From an uncultured Nitrosomonadaceae bacterium (GTDB lineage Bacteria > Pseudomonadota > Gammaproteobacteria > Burkholderiales > Nitrosomonadaceae), in NCBI GenBank assembly GCA_943787405.1, contig CALSMH010000004.1:62001-126000 (forward strand): 64,000 bases of DNA, written 5' to 3'. The notes beneath the pieces were generated by a model. It made no database searches and had not been told where the DNA came from. It saw only the letters and a program-made list of their open reading frames with translations. Numbering within the stretch: position 1 is the stretch's first letter; every line of letters begins with the position of its first letter. Positions 55,094 to 64,000 of this stretch are shown piece after piece. The translations under genes were made by a program, and so were the position numbers.

Positions 55094-56983
55094 TTTAATC
55101 TCAATTCTATCTCTCATAACGGTCAGATCAGACCGTTGCTTGACTGCCGAAAGATATGATGACAACTCCTCCTGTGCATATACTTGCTGCTGCAATTGTT
55201 TACCAAAAAGCTTAATCTTTTCTTCATCCGGTAATTTAGCTTTTATCACGTTACTAATCCGAACCAAAGAGAAACCTCCTTGTGAATTAATAGCTCCGAC
55301 ATATGCAGGGAAACTGAATGGTTTAGCTTTAAAAACAGCCCGGAGAACATCCTCCTCAAGGTCTTTTGGGTCGTTACGGGCAACTGTCTGATTAGGAGCC
55401 CATTTAACTATACCCTTCTCCCCTTTTTGCAATCTTGCCAATTTCTCTTTACCATCTTTTAGCGCCTGATCAGATGCTTTTTTGTTCTCTAAAATTTGGA
55501 GTATTTTTTCTTTAGCCTCTGCAATAGAAAGCATCGCAGCTGGTTTATGATCAAGGACCCTTACGGAGATCAAAATATCCGGTGTAATTTGAATCGCCTC
55601 AGAATTATTTCTATTCTTAATTGCATCCTCAGAGAACATTACTTGCAATAGTTTTGTATTATTAAAGTATGGTTCTTTGCCGCCGGCCCTACTAATCCAG
55701 CCACTCTTCTGTATAGATAATTTAAGTGTTTCAACAGCCAGCTGGAAACTTTCATTCTCTTCATAGACTATATTCCTAAACTCCTCTGCTTTCTCTCCAA
55801 AATCTTTACTTGATTTTTGTCTTCTTAATTTTTTCTCTACCTCATCTTTTACTTCATCAAAATTTATATTTTCCCCTTTCTTTATCGCGGAAAGTTTAAT
55901 AATATGAAAACCAAAACCTGTCTGAATTGGTCCACGAATCTCTTCTTTCTCCATCTGAAAGACTTCATCCTCAAAGACTTTATCCATTGTATTGCGCCCA
56001 AAGAACCCTAAGTCTCCGCCCTTATCTGACGATCCAGCATCTTGCGAATGCTCTTTTGCAAACTTAGCAAAATTCTGTGGTGCTTGCTTGATTTGTAGCA
56101 GTAATTCTTCCGCCTTAGAACGAGCTTTTTCTTTATCCGCATTTGATGCAGTAGCAGGTGCACTTAATAATATATGGCTAGCCTGACGTTCTTCTATTTG
56201 ACCAAATTTAGCCTTGTGCTCTTCAAAATATTTCTTTGTTTCTTCAGAACTTACCTGTATATTTTTTGCTAGATCATCCACTGATAATACGAGATACTCT
56301 ACCTGTATCTCTTCAGGTCGCTTAAAATCAGCTTGGTGATTACCATAATATTCTTTAATCTCATCATTACTCGGTTTCACCTTAGAAGCAAACTGAGCAG
56401 GATCAATGTGAACACTGCTGATTTCACGTTTCTCCCCACTTAAACGCATAATATTTTTTGCTACGGTATTCGAAATAAAACCATTCTTGAGATACCCGTC
56501 TATCACTTGATTCCTCATCATTTCTTGACGGATATTTGTTTCAAATCTTACTACCTCCATTCCTTGATCACGTAATAATTCCCTGTACAGCTGGTTAGAA
56601 AATTCATTATCCTGCTGGAATTGTGGAACACTCTGTAAAGCGCTAACCAGCTGGGAATCCTTAATAGCAAATCCGAGTCGTACTGCCTCTTGATTAAGTA
56701 ACCGCGTCTGGATCAATTCTTCCAGTACTGAGGCTCTAACTCTAGGGTCATCAAGCATTGCGATATCAAAACCATCCCCCATCGCATCCCTCATTGCGTG
56801 ATATCGATTACGAAGTGACTGATCAAACTCCTGTCGATGAATTTTTTCTCCAGAAACTATTGCAATATAATCCTCACCATCCTGGTTTTGGTACGACTCA
56901 AGTCCCCAAAATAAGAACGGCAACACAGCAATCAGCATAATCACTTGAACAACACGTTTACGTCTGTGAACAAAATCAAACAT
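55088..56983 (-). CDS. ppiD: Peptidyl-prolyl isomerase/chaperone PpiD (SurA N-terminal domain)
   Basis: 631 residues, anchored in the inner membrane and working at the Sec translocon on emerging outer-membrane and periplasmic proteins. The N-terminal basic patch and membrane anchor are 'HRRKRVVQVIMLIAVLPFLFWG'-like (about 6-27). A SurA-like chaperone domain follows, then a parvulin domain around 262-365 ('ASHILLSAPATA', 'GGDLGFFGRNTM', 'GPIQTGFGFHIIKL'), and a C-terminal chaperone part. It is convergent with fabI, 17 bases apart. Confidence 0.93.
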   Translation of the reverse strand: MFDFVHRRKRVVQVIMLIAVLPFLFWGLESYQNQDGEDYIAIVSGEKIHRQEFDQSLRNRYHAMRDAMGDGFDIAMLDDPRVRASVLEELIQTRLLNQEAVRLGFAIKDSQLVSALQSVPQFQQDNEFSNQLYRELLRDQGMEVVRFETNIRQEMMRNQVIDGYLKNGFISNTVAKNIMRLSGEKREISSVHIDPAQFASKVKPSNDEIKEYYGNHQADFKRPEEIQVEYLVLSVDDLAKNIQVSSEETKKYFEEHKAKFGQIEERQASHILLSAPATASNADKEKARSKAEELLLQIKQAPQNFAKFAKEHSQDAGSSDKGGDLGFFGRNTMDKVFEDEVFQMEKEEIRGPIQTGFGFHIIKLSAIKKGENINFDEVKDEVEKKLRRQKSSKDFGEKAEEFRNIVYEENESFQLAVETLKLSIQKSGWISRAGGKEPYFNNTKLLQVMFSEDAIKNRNNSEAIQITPDILISVRVLDHKPAAMLSIAEAKEKILQILENKKASDQALKDGKEKLARLQKGEKGIVKWAPNQTVARNDPKDLEEDVLRAVFKAKPFSFPAYVGAINSQGGFSLVRISNVIKAKLPDEEKIKLFGKQLQQQVYAQEELSSYLSAVKQRSDLTVMRDRIEIKE

Positions 56984-57015
56984 TACTAAAATCCAAAATA
57001 CTCATAAATAAAAAA

Positions 57016-57033
57016 GGCGAACTTACGTTCGCC
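57016..57033 (-). terminator. Rho-independent terminator after tRNA-Asp
   Basis: Stem GGCGAAC (57016-57022) / GTTCGCC (57027-57033) with a TTAC loop. On the minus strand the stem is followed by a T-run, ending the hupB-tRNA-Val-tRNA-Asp transcript before ppiD. Confidence 0.85.
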
Positions 57034-57051
57034 TATACTTAACTAAAATTA

Positions 57052-57128
57052 TGGCGGAGTGGACGGGACTCGAACCCGCGACCCCCGGCGTGACAGGCCG
57101 GTATTCTAACCAACTGAACTACCACTCC
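57052..57128 (-). tRNA. tRNA-Asp (anticodon GTC)
   Basis: 77 bases with encoded CCA. Acceptor GGAGTGG/CCACTCC, D-arm GTTCAGTTGGTTAGAAT, anticodon loop CTGTCAC on stem CCGGC/GCCGG, and T-loop TTCGAGT are standard. Confidence 0.98.
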
Positions 57129-57149
57129 AGCTTCCTCATATAATTCCGT

Positions 57150-57225
57150 TGGTGGGTGCTGACGGGTTCGAACCGCCGACATTCGCCTTGTAAGGGCGAC
57201 GCTCTACCAACTGAGCTAAGCACCC
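57150..57225 (-). tRNA. tRNA-Val (anticodon TAC)
   Basis: 76 bases with CCA. Acceptor GGGTGCT/AGCACCC, D-arm GCTCAGTTGGTAGAGC, anticodon loop CTTACAA and T-arm with TTCGAAC are complete. It lies 14 bases after hupB and 21 bases before tRNA-Asp, so probably processed from one transcript. Confidence 0.98.
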
Positions 57226-57239
57226 TCCTTCTTCGAAAT

Positions 57240-57512
57240 CTAATTTACTGCATCCTTCAGTGCCTTCCCTGCGCTAAATTTTGGAACTTTAGCTGCTTTA
57301 ATTTTAATTGCTTCACCAGTACGAGGATTACGACCCGTACGAGCTGCACGTTTACCTACTTTAAAAGTACCAAACCCTACTAGGGTTACACTTTGCTCTT
57401 TTTTAAGAGCCACTTTAATTGCAGATAGTGTTGCATCTAATGCATCACCTGCTGTTGCTTTTGAGAGCCCTGCGGTTTTTGCAACAGATTCGATCAGTTC
57501 TGATTTATTCAC
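57240..57512 (-). CDS. hupB: DNA-binding protein HU (beta-type)
   Basis: 90 residues, nucleoid protein that bends DNA. '[21 protein letters not shown]' and the DNA-binding arm '[22 protein letters not shown]' are intact. The ribosome binding site GAGGGGGG lies 7 bases upstream. The position downstream of lon is conserved in proteobacteria (lon-hupB). Confidence 0.97.
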   Translation of the reverse strand: MNKSELIESVAKTAGLSKATAGDALDATLSAIKVALKKEQSVTLVGFGTFKVGKRAARTGRNPRTGEAIKIKAAKVPKFSAGKALKDAVN

Positions 57513-57545
57513 TTAGTTCCCCCCTCGGTTATAAGAAATAATGAT

Positions 57546-57599
57546 GCAGGAGACTTCCCCTGCAAACGCTGTTATATCAAGCCCTTTAGGCTGGGTCAA
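57546..57599 (-). promoter_or_regulatory. Sigma70-type promoter and leader hairpin of hupB
   Basis: On the minus strand, TTGACC (57594-57599) and TATAAC (57571-57576) are spaced by exactly 17 bases, five of six consensus positions each. In the leader, a GCAGG/CCTGC hairpin (57546-57563) precedes the ribosome binding site. Confidence 0.7.
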
Positions 57600-57724
57600 G
57601 CAATTGTGGCAATATTTTCGAAATGATTTCTAAATATAAAATCTTTTATTGTCTTAAATAAACAGCATGCCTACTCTCTGTAAATCTATATTAAGTCAAC
57701 CTGAAGGGATTTTTAAAAAAAAGA

Positions 57725-57756
57725 TAACTTATTGATGCCGTTCTTTCAATAAGTTA
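57725..57756 (-). terminator. Rho-independent terminator of lon
   Basis: A perfect 11-base stem TAACTTATTGA (57725-57735) / TCAATAAGTTA (57746-57756) with a 10-base loop. On the minus strand TC and a T-run of eight follow. It separates lon from hupB, which has its own promoter. Confidence 0.85.
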
Positions 57757-57788
57757 CCTCTAAAAAGCACCAGGAATTTAAAATTTAA

Positions 57789-60203
57789 TTAATGCTTTAT
57801 GGTGACAGCAGCCTGTTTATTTTTATTTTCATCAGGATTAGTCTCGGATTTACTAGAAACAATAGGAAGCGCCTCTGGTTCCCGCTCTAAAGCAAAATTT
57901 AAGACTTGATCTATGGACTTTACTGGGTTTATATCAAGTTTATTTTTAATGTTCTCTGGAATCTCAGCTAGATCCTTAACATTATCCTCAGGTATCAAGA
58001 CCATTTTTATATCACCCCGGTGTGCTGCTAAGAGCTTTTCTTTTAGCCCACCAATTGGCAATACCTCACCTCGTAACGTTATCTCGCCTGTCATTGCAAC
58101 AGATGCCCTTACCGGAATACCTGTGAATACCGACACCATTGCAGTACATATACCAACGCCTGCACTAGGACCGTCTTTGGGTGTGGCTCCTTCTGGCAGG
58201 TGTATATGGATATCATTCTTTTGGTAAAAATCTTCTGGTATGCCTAGTGCAATTGAACGGCTACGTACTACTGATAGAGCTGCTTGGATAGATTCTTGCA
58301 TTACCTCACCCAGCTTACCAGTAGTAATAGTTTTACCTTTACCTGGAAGAGCTACTGCTTCAATAGTTAATAATTCTCCACCAACTTCTGTCCAAGCTAG
58401 GCCAGTCACCTGCCCAATTTGATTTTTTTCCTCAGCAATGCCGTAAGTATATCGTCGCACATCCAAGTATTTACCAATATTCAGTGAACTGACAGCAATT
58501 TTTTTCTTTTTATCTTTAAGTAACAATACTTTTACTATTTTTCGACAAATTTTTGAGATTTCTCTCTCCATAGCGCGGACACCTGCTTCCCGAGTGTAAT
58601 AGCGAGTAACATCACGTAGCGCAGCTTCAGATACTGCAAGCTCGTCTTCCTTTAACCCATGATTTTTCATTTGTTTCGGCAATAAGTACCGCGTTGCAAT
58701 GTTAAGCTTTTCATCTTCGGTATAGCCAGACAGTCTAATTACTTCCATTCTATCCAATAAAGCTGGTGGTATATTTAAGGTATTTGCAGTAGCAACAAAC
58801 ATAACATCAGACAAATCATACTCAACTTCCATGTAGTGATCTACAAATGAATTATTTTGTTCTGGATCAAGCACTTCAAGTAATGCAGAAGATGGGTCTC
58901 CACGAAAGTCCATGCCCATCTTATCTATTTCGTCTAACAAGAACAGTGGATTCTTTACACCAACCTTAGTCATGTTTTGCAGAATCTTGCCAGGCATTGA
59001 ACCAATGTAGGTACGACGATGACCACGTATTTCTGCTTCATCCCGCACGCCACCTAGTGACATACGTACAAATTTGCGATTTGTAGCACGGGCGATAGAC
59101 TGGCCTAAAGACGTCTTACCAACCCCAGGAGGTCCCACTAAACAAAGGATAGGTGCTTTGAGTTTCTCCACTCGCTGCTGTACCGCTAAATACTCGACAA
59201 TACGCTCCTTAACCTTATCTAAGCCGTAATGGTCCTTATCGAGTATTACTTCTGCCGCGCTGAGGTTTCTACCGATCTTGCTTTTCTTCTTCCACGGCAA
59301 TGCAACTAGAGCATCAATATAATTGCGTACCACCGTTGCCTCAGCAGACATAGGAGACATTAATCGTAATTTCTTCAATTCAGATTCGCCCTTAATACGA
59401 GCCTCTTTGGACATATTTACAGATTTAATCTTCTTGTCCATTTCCTCTAAATCAGTGCCATCTTCCCCTTCTCCTAATTCTTTCTGGATAGCTTTAACTT
59501 GCTCATTCAAATAATAGTCTCGCTGACTCTTCTCCATCTGACGTTTTACTCTGCCACGAATACGTTTCTCCAGCTGGAGTATATCAAGCTCAGTTTCCAA
59601 TAACCCCAACAGGTGCTTTAAGCGTTTTGGAACATCAAATAGCTCTAGAATCTCTTGTTTCTGCTCGAGCTTCAGTGGCAAATGTGCGGCAATTGTATCA
59701 GCCAGGCGCCCTACCTCATCTATACCACCGAGAGAGGTATGTATTTCAGGTGGTATCTTTTTATTAAGTTTTACATATTGGTCAAATTGATCCAGCATTG
59801 TACGTCGCATAGCTTCCACCTCATTACTGTCGACATTGTCAGCAGGGAGCAATACAACCTGCCCAGAAAAATGAGGGCCGGAATCAATTACCTCTAAAAT
59901 ATTAGCTCGGCGACCGCCTTCTACCAAAACTTTAACCGTGCCATCCGGTAATTTGAGCATTTGCAACAAATTTCCAACACTACAAACCTTATGAAGGTCT
60001 TCAGAACTCGGCTCATCTTTAGCAGCAGATTTCTGCGCTACCAAAAGCAGTGTTTTACCTGAGTCCATAGCACTTTCCAGTGCCTTGATAGACTTAGGTC
60101 GCCCTACAAATAAAGGAATCACCATGTGTGGAAACACTACAACATCACGCAAAGGTAAGAGTGGCAACAGTACTTTATCGGCCTCGATAACTGGTAGAGT
60201 CAT
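57789..60203 (-). CDS. lon: ATP-dependent protease Lon
   Basis: 804 residues, LonA type. The N-terminal substrate-recognition domain spans about 1-210 and a coiled-coil/helical region about 210-300. The AAA+ domain has Walker A 'GPPGVGKTSLG' and Walker B 'LFLLDEIDKM'. The C-terminal protease has the catalytic serine in 'PKDGPSAGVGIC' and a lysine in 'GGLKEKLLAAH'. It degrades misfolded and regulatory proteins. A heat-shock-type promoter lies upstream, and the gene follows clpX. Confidence 0.98.
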   Translation of the reverse strand: MTLPVIEADKVLLPLLPLRDVVVFPHMVIPLFVGRPKSIKALESAMDSGKTLLLVAQKSAAKDEPSSEDLHKVCSVGNLLQMLKLPDGTVKVLVEGGRRANILEVIDSGPHFSGQVVLLPADNVDSNEVEAMRRTMLDQFDQYVKLNKKIPPEIHTSLGGIDEVGRLADTIAAHLPLKLEQKQEILELFDVPKRLKHLLGLLETELDILQLEKRIRGRVKRQMEKSQRDYYLNEQVKAIQKELGEGEDGTDLEEMDKKIKSVNMSKEARIKGESELKKLRLMSPMSAEATVVRNYIDALVALPWKKKSKIGRNLSAAEVILDKDHYGLDKVKERIVEYLAVQQRVEKLKAPILCLVGPPGVGKTSLGQSIARATNRKFVRMSLGGVRDEAEIRGHRRTYIGSMPGKILQNMTKVGVKNPLFLLDEIDKMGMDFRGDPSSALLEVLDPEQNNSFVDHYMEVEYDLSDVMFVATANTLNIPPALLDRMEVIRLSGYTEDEKLNIATRYLLPKQMKNHGLKEDELAVSEAALRDVTRYYTREAGVRAMEREISKICRKIVKVLLLKDKKKKIAVSSLNIGKYLDVRRYTYGIAEEKNQIGQVTGLAWTEVGGELLTIEAVALPGKGKTITTGKLGEVMQESIQAALSVVRSRSIALGIPEDFYQKNDIHIHLPEGATPKDGPSAGVGICTAMVSVFTGIPVRASVAMTGEITLRGEVLPIGGLKEKLLAAHRGDIKMVLIPEDNVKDLAEIPENIKNKLDINPVKSIDQVLNFALEREPEALPIVSSKSETNPDENKNKQAAVTIKH

Positions 60204-60245
60204 ATGTGTAAATTAACCTATAAATATAAAAAACTACTAAAATAG

Positions 60246-60272
60246 TATTGGGGCAATCAGGACAAATTCAAG
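60246..60272 (-). promoter_or_regulatory. Sigma32-like heat-shock promoter of lon
   Basis: On the minus strand, CTTGAAT (60266-60272) and CCCCAATA (60246-60253) are spaced by 12 bases. This is close to the RpoH consensus CTTGAAA...CCCCATnT and in the expected position, 43 bases before the lon ATG. Confidence 0.6.
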
Positions 60273-60297
60273 GAAGATTGACGATTCTAAACTAGAA

Positions 60298-61578
60298 TTA
60301 ACTACTCTTTGCTACCTTATCCTTATCCGAATAAATAAGAATTGGCTTGATATCGCCTTCAACTGAACCACGATCAACTACAACTTTAATAACATTCTCA
60401 AGAGATGGGAGATCATACATTGTATCCAATAAAGTGTTCTCTAAGATTGACCTAAGTCCACGTGCACCGGTTTTCTGCGCCAACGCTCTATTAGCAATTG
60501 ATTTAAGTGCTTGCTCTCGAAACTCTAGGCCTACACCGCCTTCCATATTGAACATCTTCTGGTACTGTTTAATAAGCGAATTCTTAGGCTCCGCGAGAAT
60601 CTTAATTAAGGTATCCTCACCGAGTTCCTCCAGTGTCGCAACTACTGGCAGGCGTCCGACAAACTCAGGAATTAAACCATATTTAACTAAATCTTCAGGC
60701 TCTACTCCCCTTAATATTGAGCTGATATTTTTACGGTTATCAATACCACTCCGCACATCCGCACCAAAACCTATTCCACCCTTCTCAGAACGATCACGTA
60801 TTACTTTGTCAAGACCATGGAATGCACCTCCACAAATAAATAGAATATTGGTAGTGTCTATTTGAATAAATTCTTGATTAGGATGCTTTCTCCCACCCTG
60901 TGGGGGGACAGAAGCAACTGTACCCTCAATTAGCTTAAGCAAAGCTTGCTGCACGCCCTCACCGGAGACATCACGGGTTATTGAAGGGTTATCTGATTTA
61001 CGTGAAATCTTGTCAATCTCATCTATATAAACTATACCCTGCTGAGCCTTATCCACATCATAGTTACATTTCTGAAGAAGTTTCTGAATAATATTTTCAA
61101 CATCCTCTCCAACATACCCAGCTTCAGTTAGAGTTGTAGCATCAGCCATTACAAACGGCACATTAAGTAACCGCGCCAATGTTTGTGCTAAGAGTGTTTT
61201 TCCTGATCCAGTTGGCCCTATAAGTAGAATATTACTTTTAGCCAGTTCTACGTCATCAGACTGGCTAATTTCAGCTATATTCTTTAAACGCTTATAATGG
61301 TTATATACAGCCACAGATAAAATTCTCTTTGCTGGCTCTTGACCGATTACATATTCATCAAGTGTCTGGCAAATTTCACGCGGTACCGGCAATTCGGATT
61401 CAGCTAAATCTTTAGCCTCGGCCTCCTTTAATTCCTCGCGTACTATATCGTTACAAAGTTCAATACATTCATCGCAGATAAATACGGATGGCCCAGCAAT
61501 AAGTTTTTTTACTTCATTCTGGCTTTTTCCACAAAAAGAACAATAAAGCAATTTTTCGCCAACAACCTTATCTGACAT
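60298..61578 (-). CDS. clpX: ATP-dependent Clp protease ATP-binding subunit ClpX
   Basis: 426 residues, AAA+ unfoldase feeding ClpP. The N-terminal zinc-binding domain has 'CSFCGKSQ' and 'CDECIELC'. The AAA+ core has Walker A '[13 protein letters not shown]', 'GYVGEDVE' pore-1 loop, Walker B 'YIDEIDKI' and the RKH-type sequence 'GGRKHP'. '[11 protein letters not shown]' (with IGF-equivalent loop for ClpP upstream) is present. It follows clpP by 75 bases. Confidence 0.98.
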   Translation of the reverse strand: MSDKVVGEKLLYCSFCGKSQNEVKKLIAGPSVFICDECIELCNDIVREELKEAEAKDLAESELPVPREICQTLDEYVIGQEPAKRILSVAVYNHYKRLKNIAEISQSDDVELAKSNILLIGPTGSGKTLLAQTLARLLNVPFVMADATTLTEAGYVGEDVENIIQKLLQKCNYDVDKAQQGIVYIDEIDKISRKSDNPSITRDVSGEGVQQALLKLIEGTVASVPPQGGRKHPNQEFIQIDTTNILFICGGAFHGLDKVIRDRSEKGGIGFGADVRSGIDNRKNISSILRGVEPEDLVKYGLIPEFVGRLPVVATLEELGEDTLIKILAEPKNSLIKQYQKMFNMEGGVGLEFREQALKSIANRALAQKTGARGLRSILENTLLDTMYDLPSLENVIKVVVDRGSVEGDIKPILIYSDKDKVAKSS

Positions 61579-61653
61579 AATATTACTCCCTCCGTGTTAT
61601 CTAAACCAGCACCAAAATTATAGGAAAGCGACCTATGATAACCATCATTTTTA

Positions 61654-62298
61654 TTAAACTGTATTCTTAGTCCTACTGGTTAGAACTTCATCTACTAAAC
61701 CATACTTTACTGAATCTTCTGCACTAAGGAAATTATCGCGATCAGTATCTTTACCTATTGTCTGAATACTTTGACCGCTATGTTTCGCTAAAATTTCATT
61801 TAATCTGCCTTTGAGAAACAAAATTTCTTTGGCATGAATCTCAATATCTGAGGCTTGCCCCTGAAAACCACCCAATGGCTGATGAATCATAATGCGTGAA
61901 TTTGGCAAACAGAACCGCTTACCTTTTTCGCCTGCTGCCAGCAGCAAAGAGCCCATACTTGCCGCCTGACCCACACATAGTGTACTGACACTTGGTTTAA
62001 TGTATTGCATAGTATCGTAGATTGCCAGCCCTGCAGAAACCAGACCACCAGGGGAATTTATATAAAAATGAATTTCTTTATCTGCATTTTCAGACTCTAG
62101 AAACAGGAGCTGAGCCACAATCAGATTAGCTGCTGTTTCTGTAACTGGCCCCACAAGAAATATAACCCGCTCTTTCAACAAACGGGAATATATATCATAT
62201 GACCGCTCGCCTCGCCCACTGGTCTCAATCACCATAGGAATCAGGCCTAAATCTTTAGGCTCAAGATTATAGCCATCAAATTCAGTTCCTTGAATCAT
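61654..62298 (-). CDS. clpP: ATP-dependent Clp protease proteolytic subunit
   Basis: 214 residues, including a short prosequence. The catalytic triad serine is in '[11 protein letters not shown]', histidine in '[10 protein letters not shown]', and the aspartate in 'DTDRDNF'. Its ATG lies one base after the tig stop, so tig-clpP-clpX forms an operon, with lon having its own start. A second start at '[12 protein letters not shown]' is possible. Confidence 0.98.
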   Translation of the reverse strand: MIQGTEFDGYNLEPKDLGLIPMVIETSGRGERSYDIYSRLLKERVIFLVGPVTETAANLIVAQLLFLESENADKEIHFYINSPGGLVSAGLAIYDTMQYIKPSVSTLCVGQAASMGSLLLAAGEKGKRFCLPNSRIMIHQPLGGFQGQASDIEIHAKEILFLKGRLNEILAKHSGQSIQTIGKDTDRDNFLSAEDSVKYGLVDEVLTSRTKNTV

Positions 62299-62299
62299 A

Positions 62300-63604
62300 T
62301 CAAGATTTCCCCATCAATTCGTCAAAAGTTACCTTCTTTTCTACAATGCTCGCTTTTTCTAATACCCATGCTACAACATTATCTTCTAACACAGCAGACT
62401 CGGCCTCATGAAGGCGCTCTTTTGAAGAATAATGCATCTTAACTACCTCACTAGGATTTTCATAGCCTTGCGCAAATTCTTCAATTAATGCACGTACTTG
62501 CTCAGGCTTCGCACGTAATTCATGGGCCTTTACTAGTTCTGTTAGAATCAATCCCAAATTTACACGTCGCTCCGCCTTTTCCTGGAACAAATCTTTTGGT
62601 AAAGGTATATCTTTAACTTGCATACCGCGTTGCTTAAGATCATCTTTTGCGCTCTGCATTAAACGATCTAATTCTAGGGCCACCAATGATTTAGGCGTAT
62701 CAATAGTAATTGCATCAAGCAATGCCTGCATTACACTCTCTTTAACTTTCGTCTTTATCCGTTTTGACACTTCACGTTCAAGATTTGCTTGAACTTCGGT
62801 ATGCATTTTTTTTATATCCCCACTGGAAATACCAAGTGATTCAGCAAATTCTCCATTTAACTCCGGGAGCTTTGGCTCTTCCACTTTATTAATCTTCACC
62901 TCGAATGTTGCAGTCTTTCCAGCTACCTCTTTACCATGATAATCTTCTGGAAAAGGTACTTCAAAAGACTTACTCTGGTCCTTATTCATCCCGATTATTG
63001 CTTCCTCAAAATCCTTGAGTAACTGACCTTCACCTAGAATCAGGGTAGAACCTTTTGCACTACCGCCATCAAACTCTACTCCATCAATTATTCCATGATA
63101 ATCAATATTTACCCTATCTCCCTTAGCCGCAGCTCGATCCACCTCATTATACTGAATCCTCTGCTTACGCATCATCTCAATAGCTTTATCAACGTCAGCA
63201 GAAGAAACTTGCATCATCGGCTGTTCAATACTCAGTGAAGTTAAATCACCTAGAACTATATCCGGATACACCTCAAACGTTGCACTAAATTCAAATTTAG
63301 ATGAATTTTCAGCTACTTCTTTTGCTTCAAAATTTGGATACCCAGCAACCCGCAATTTTTGTTCACGTACTGCCTCACTAAAATTCTTCTGCAATACGTC
63401 ACCCATCACATCCTGACGCACTTGAGGACCATATTGCTGCGATACAATCTTTAATGGAACCTTCCCAGACCGAAAGCCATGAATTTTAGTGGTACGTGCC
63501 AAGCGTTTTAAACGGCTCTCAATTTCAGTCTCAACCTCTTCCTGAGGCACCGTAACATTAAGCCTGCGCTCTAATGAGCCTAGAGTCTCTAGATTGGATT
63601 CCAT
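62300..63604 (-). CDS. tig: Trigger factor
   Basis: 434 residues, ribosome-bound chaperone. The N-terminal tail holds the ribosome-binding signature 'GFRSGKVP', the FKBP-like isomerase domain spans about 150-245 ('[13 protein letters not shown]', '[18 protein letters not shown]'), and the C-terminal chaperone arms follow. It is first in the tig-clpP-clpX operon. tRNA-Leu lies 101 bases upstream in the same orientation. Confidence 0.98.
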   Translation of the reverse strand: MESNLETLGSLERRLNVTVPQEEVETEIESRLKRLARTTKIHGFRSGKVPLKIVSQQYGPQVRQDVMGDVLQKNFSEAVREQKLRVAGYPNFEAKEVAENSSKFEFSATFEVYPDIVLGDLTSLSIEQPMMQVSSADVDKAIEMMRKQRIQYNEVDRAAAKGDRVNIDYHGIIDGVEFDGGSAKGSTLILGEGQLLKDFEEAIIGMNKDQSKSFEVPFPEDYHGKEVAGKTATFEVKINKVEEPKLPELNGEFAESLGISSGDIKKMHTEVQANLEREVSKRIKTKVKESVMQALLDAITIDTPKSLVALELDRLMQSAKDDLKQRGMQVKDIPLPKDLFQEKAERRVNLGLILTELVKAHELRAKPEQVRALIEEFAQGYENPSEVVKMHYSSKERLHEAESAVLEDNVVAWVLEKASIVEKKVTFDELMGKS

Positions 63605-63704
63605 TACTATTCCTGATTAACTATTATTCATTTGACATCAGAACAACCATGCAACAGAGCGACCATAAAATACAAAGGCCAAACAGCTTGCCGCCTGAAG
63701 TCTC

Positions 63705-63790
<86 letters not shown>

Positions 63791-63848
63791 TTTCCAAGTT
63801 CTTCGTGCCGATCAATTATACCTTTTTATCCTTGTCTCCACAGATATA

Positions 63849-64000
63849 CTACTCATGTTTTTGGCAAAAAATAGTCTTGCCAGTAACTCCTTTGCTAGCC
63901 GGCCCCATCAAATATAAATAAGTCGACATCAAATCTTTTGGGGCAACTAAATTTTTCTTAACTTCACCAGGATGTGTTTTAGTTCGTTGCAAGGTGTGCA
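63849..64000 (-). CDS. Short-chain dehydrogenase of the YciK type, C-terminal end (cut by window edge)
   Basis: A frame entering from the right edge and stopping at TAG (63849-63851) gives 49 residues, including 'HPGEVKKNLVAPKDLMS' and 'YLYLMGPASKGVTGKTI'. This matches the C-terminus of YciK-family SDRs (TR...AYPGED...L..PEDIMP.YLYLMG..S..V.G). The catalytic part is beyond the window. The gene precedes tRNA-Leu in the same orientation. Confidence 0.6.
   Translation of the reverse strand, partial: HTLQRTKTHPGEVKKNLVAPKDLMSTYLYLMGPASKGVTGKTIFCQKHE

Noticed and set aside
60347-60865. Long plus-strand frame inside clpX
   Set aside because: Antisense shadow of a conserved gene, with no start signal or recognisable domain.

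Overview
The window looks like a chromosomal segment of a low-GC, Gram-negative betaproteobacterium, most probably of the Nitrosomonadales (Nitrosomonas-like). I base this on gene neighbourhoods typical of that class: thiS-thiG-trmB; rplM-rpsI-argC with DUF6776, bactofilin and erpA; standalone rsxB beside nth and a DUF1841 gene; the lpt-hpf-ptsN-hprK block; and tig-clpP-clpX-lon-hupB. Two carbonic anhydrases and two small c-type cytochromes would suit an autotroph, but no diagnostic gene such as amo, hao or rbc is present, so genus is an inference. Nearly all content is core housekeeping. I see no insertion sequence, prophage, integron or CRISPR array.

Layout. 1-6.7 kb: end of aroB, then dgt, hemE, an alpha-carbonic anhydrase lipoprotein, rsgA-phhB, an M48 protease and orn. 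6.7-15 kb: pgi, aat, a secreted TPR protein, pyrD, rsxB-nth-DUF1841 and a two-gene cytochrome c operon with a good sigma70-type promoter. 15-23.4 kb: uup, an M23 peptidase with anmK (cell-wall remodelling and recycling), then erpA-bactofilin-DUF6776-argC and rpsI-rplM. 23.5-33.1 kb: dnaE, trhP, yheT, an isolated acyl carrier protein plus ketoacyl synthase pair, small exported proteins and a beta-carbonic anhydrase. 33.1-38.3 kb: tRNA-Lys, lptC-lptA-lptB, hpf, ptsN-hprK, ubiX. 38.3-47.4 kb: folate cycloligase, mutY, thiS-thiG-trmB, hemW, rdgB-rph, yicC, small lipoproteins and an O-methyltransferase. 47.4-54.1 kb: a complete Yej-type peptide ABC importer. 54.3-64 kb: fabI, ppiD, tRNA-Asp, tRNA-Val, hupB, lon (with a heat-shock-type promoter), clpX, clpP, tig, tRNA-Leu, and the end of a YciK-like dehydrogenase.

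The most interesting signal is gene death inside the LPS-transport/nitrogen-PTS block. In the usual proteobacterial order kdsC-lptC-lptA-lptB-rpoN-hpf-ptsN-hprK, both kdsC and rpoN (sigma-54) survive here only as short broken remnants in intergenic DNA. The kdsC tail still ends in an ATGA overlap with lptC. The rpoN head still reads as the family's N-terminus but carries a frameshift, a deletion and a stop. A degenerate tRNA-Gly-like sequence lies upstream of thiS, and neighbours expected in related genomes (tyrS beside the M23 gene, gmk-rpoZ-spoT after yicC) are absent. Together this suggests a lineage undergoing genome streamlining, possibly with loss of sigma-54 regulation while PTS-Ntr components and hibernation factor are kept.
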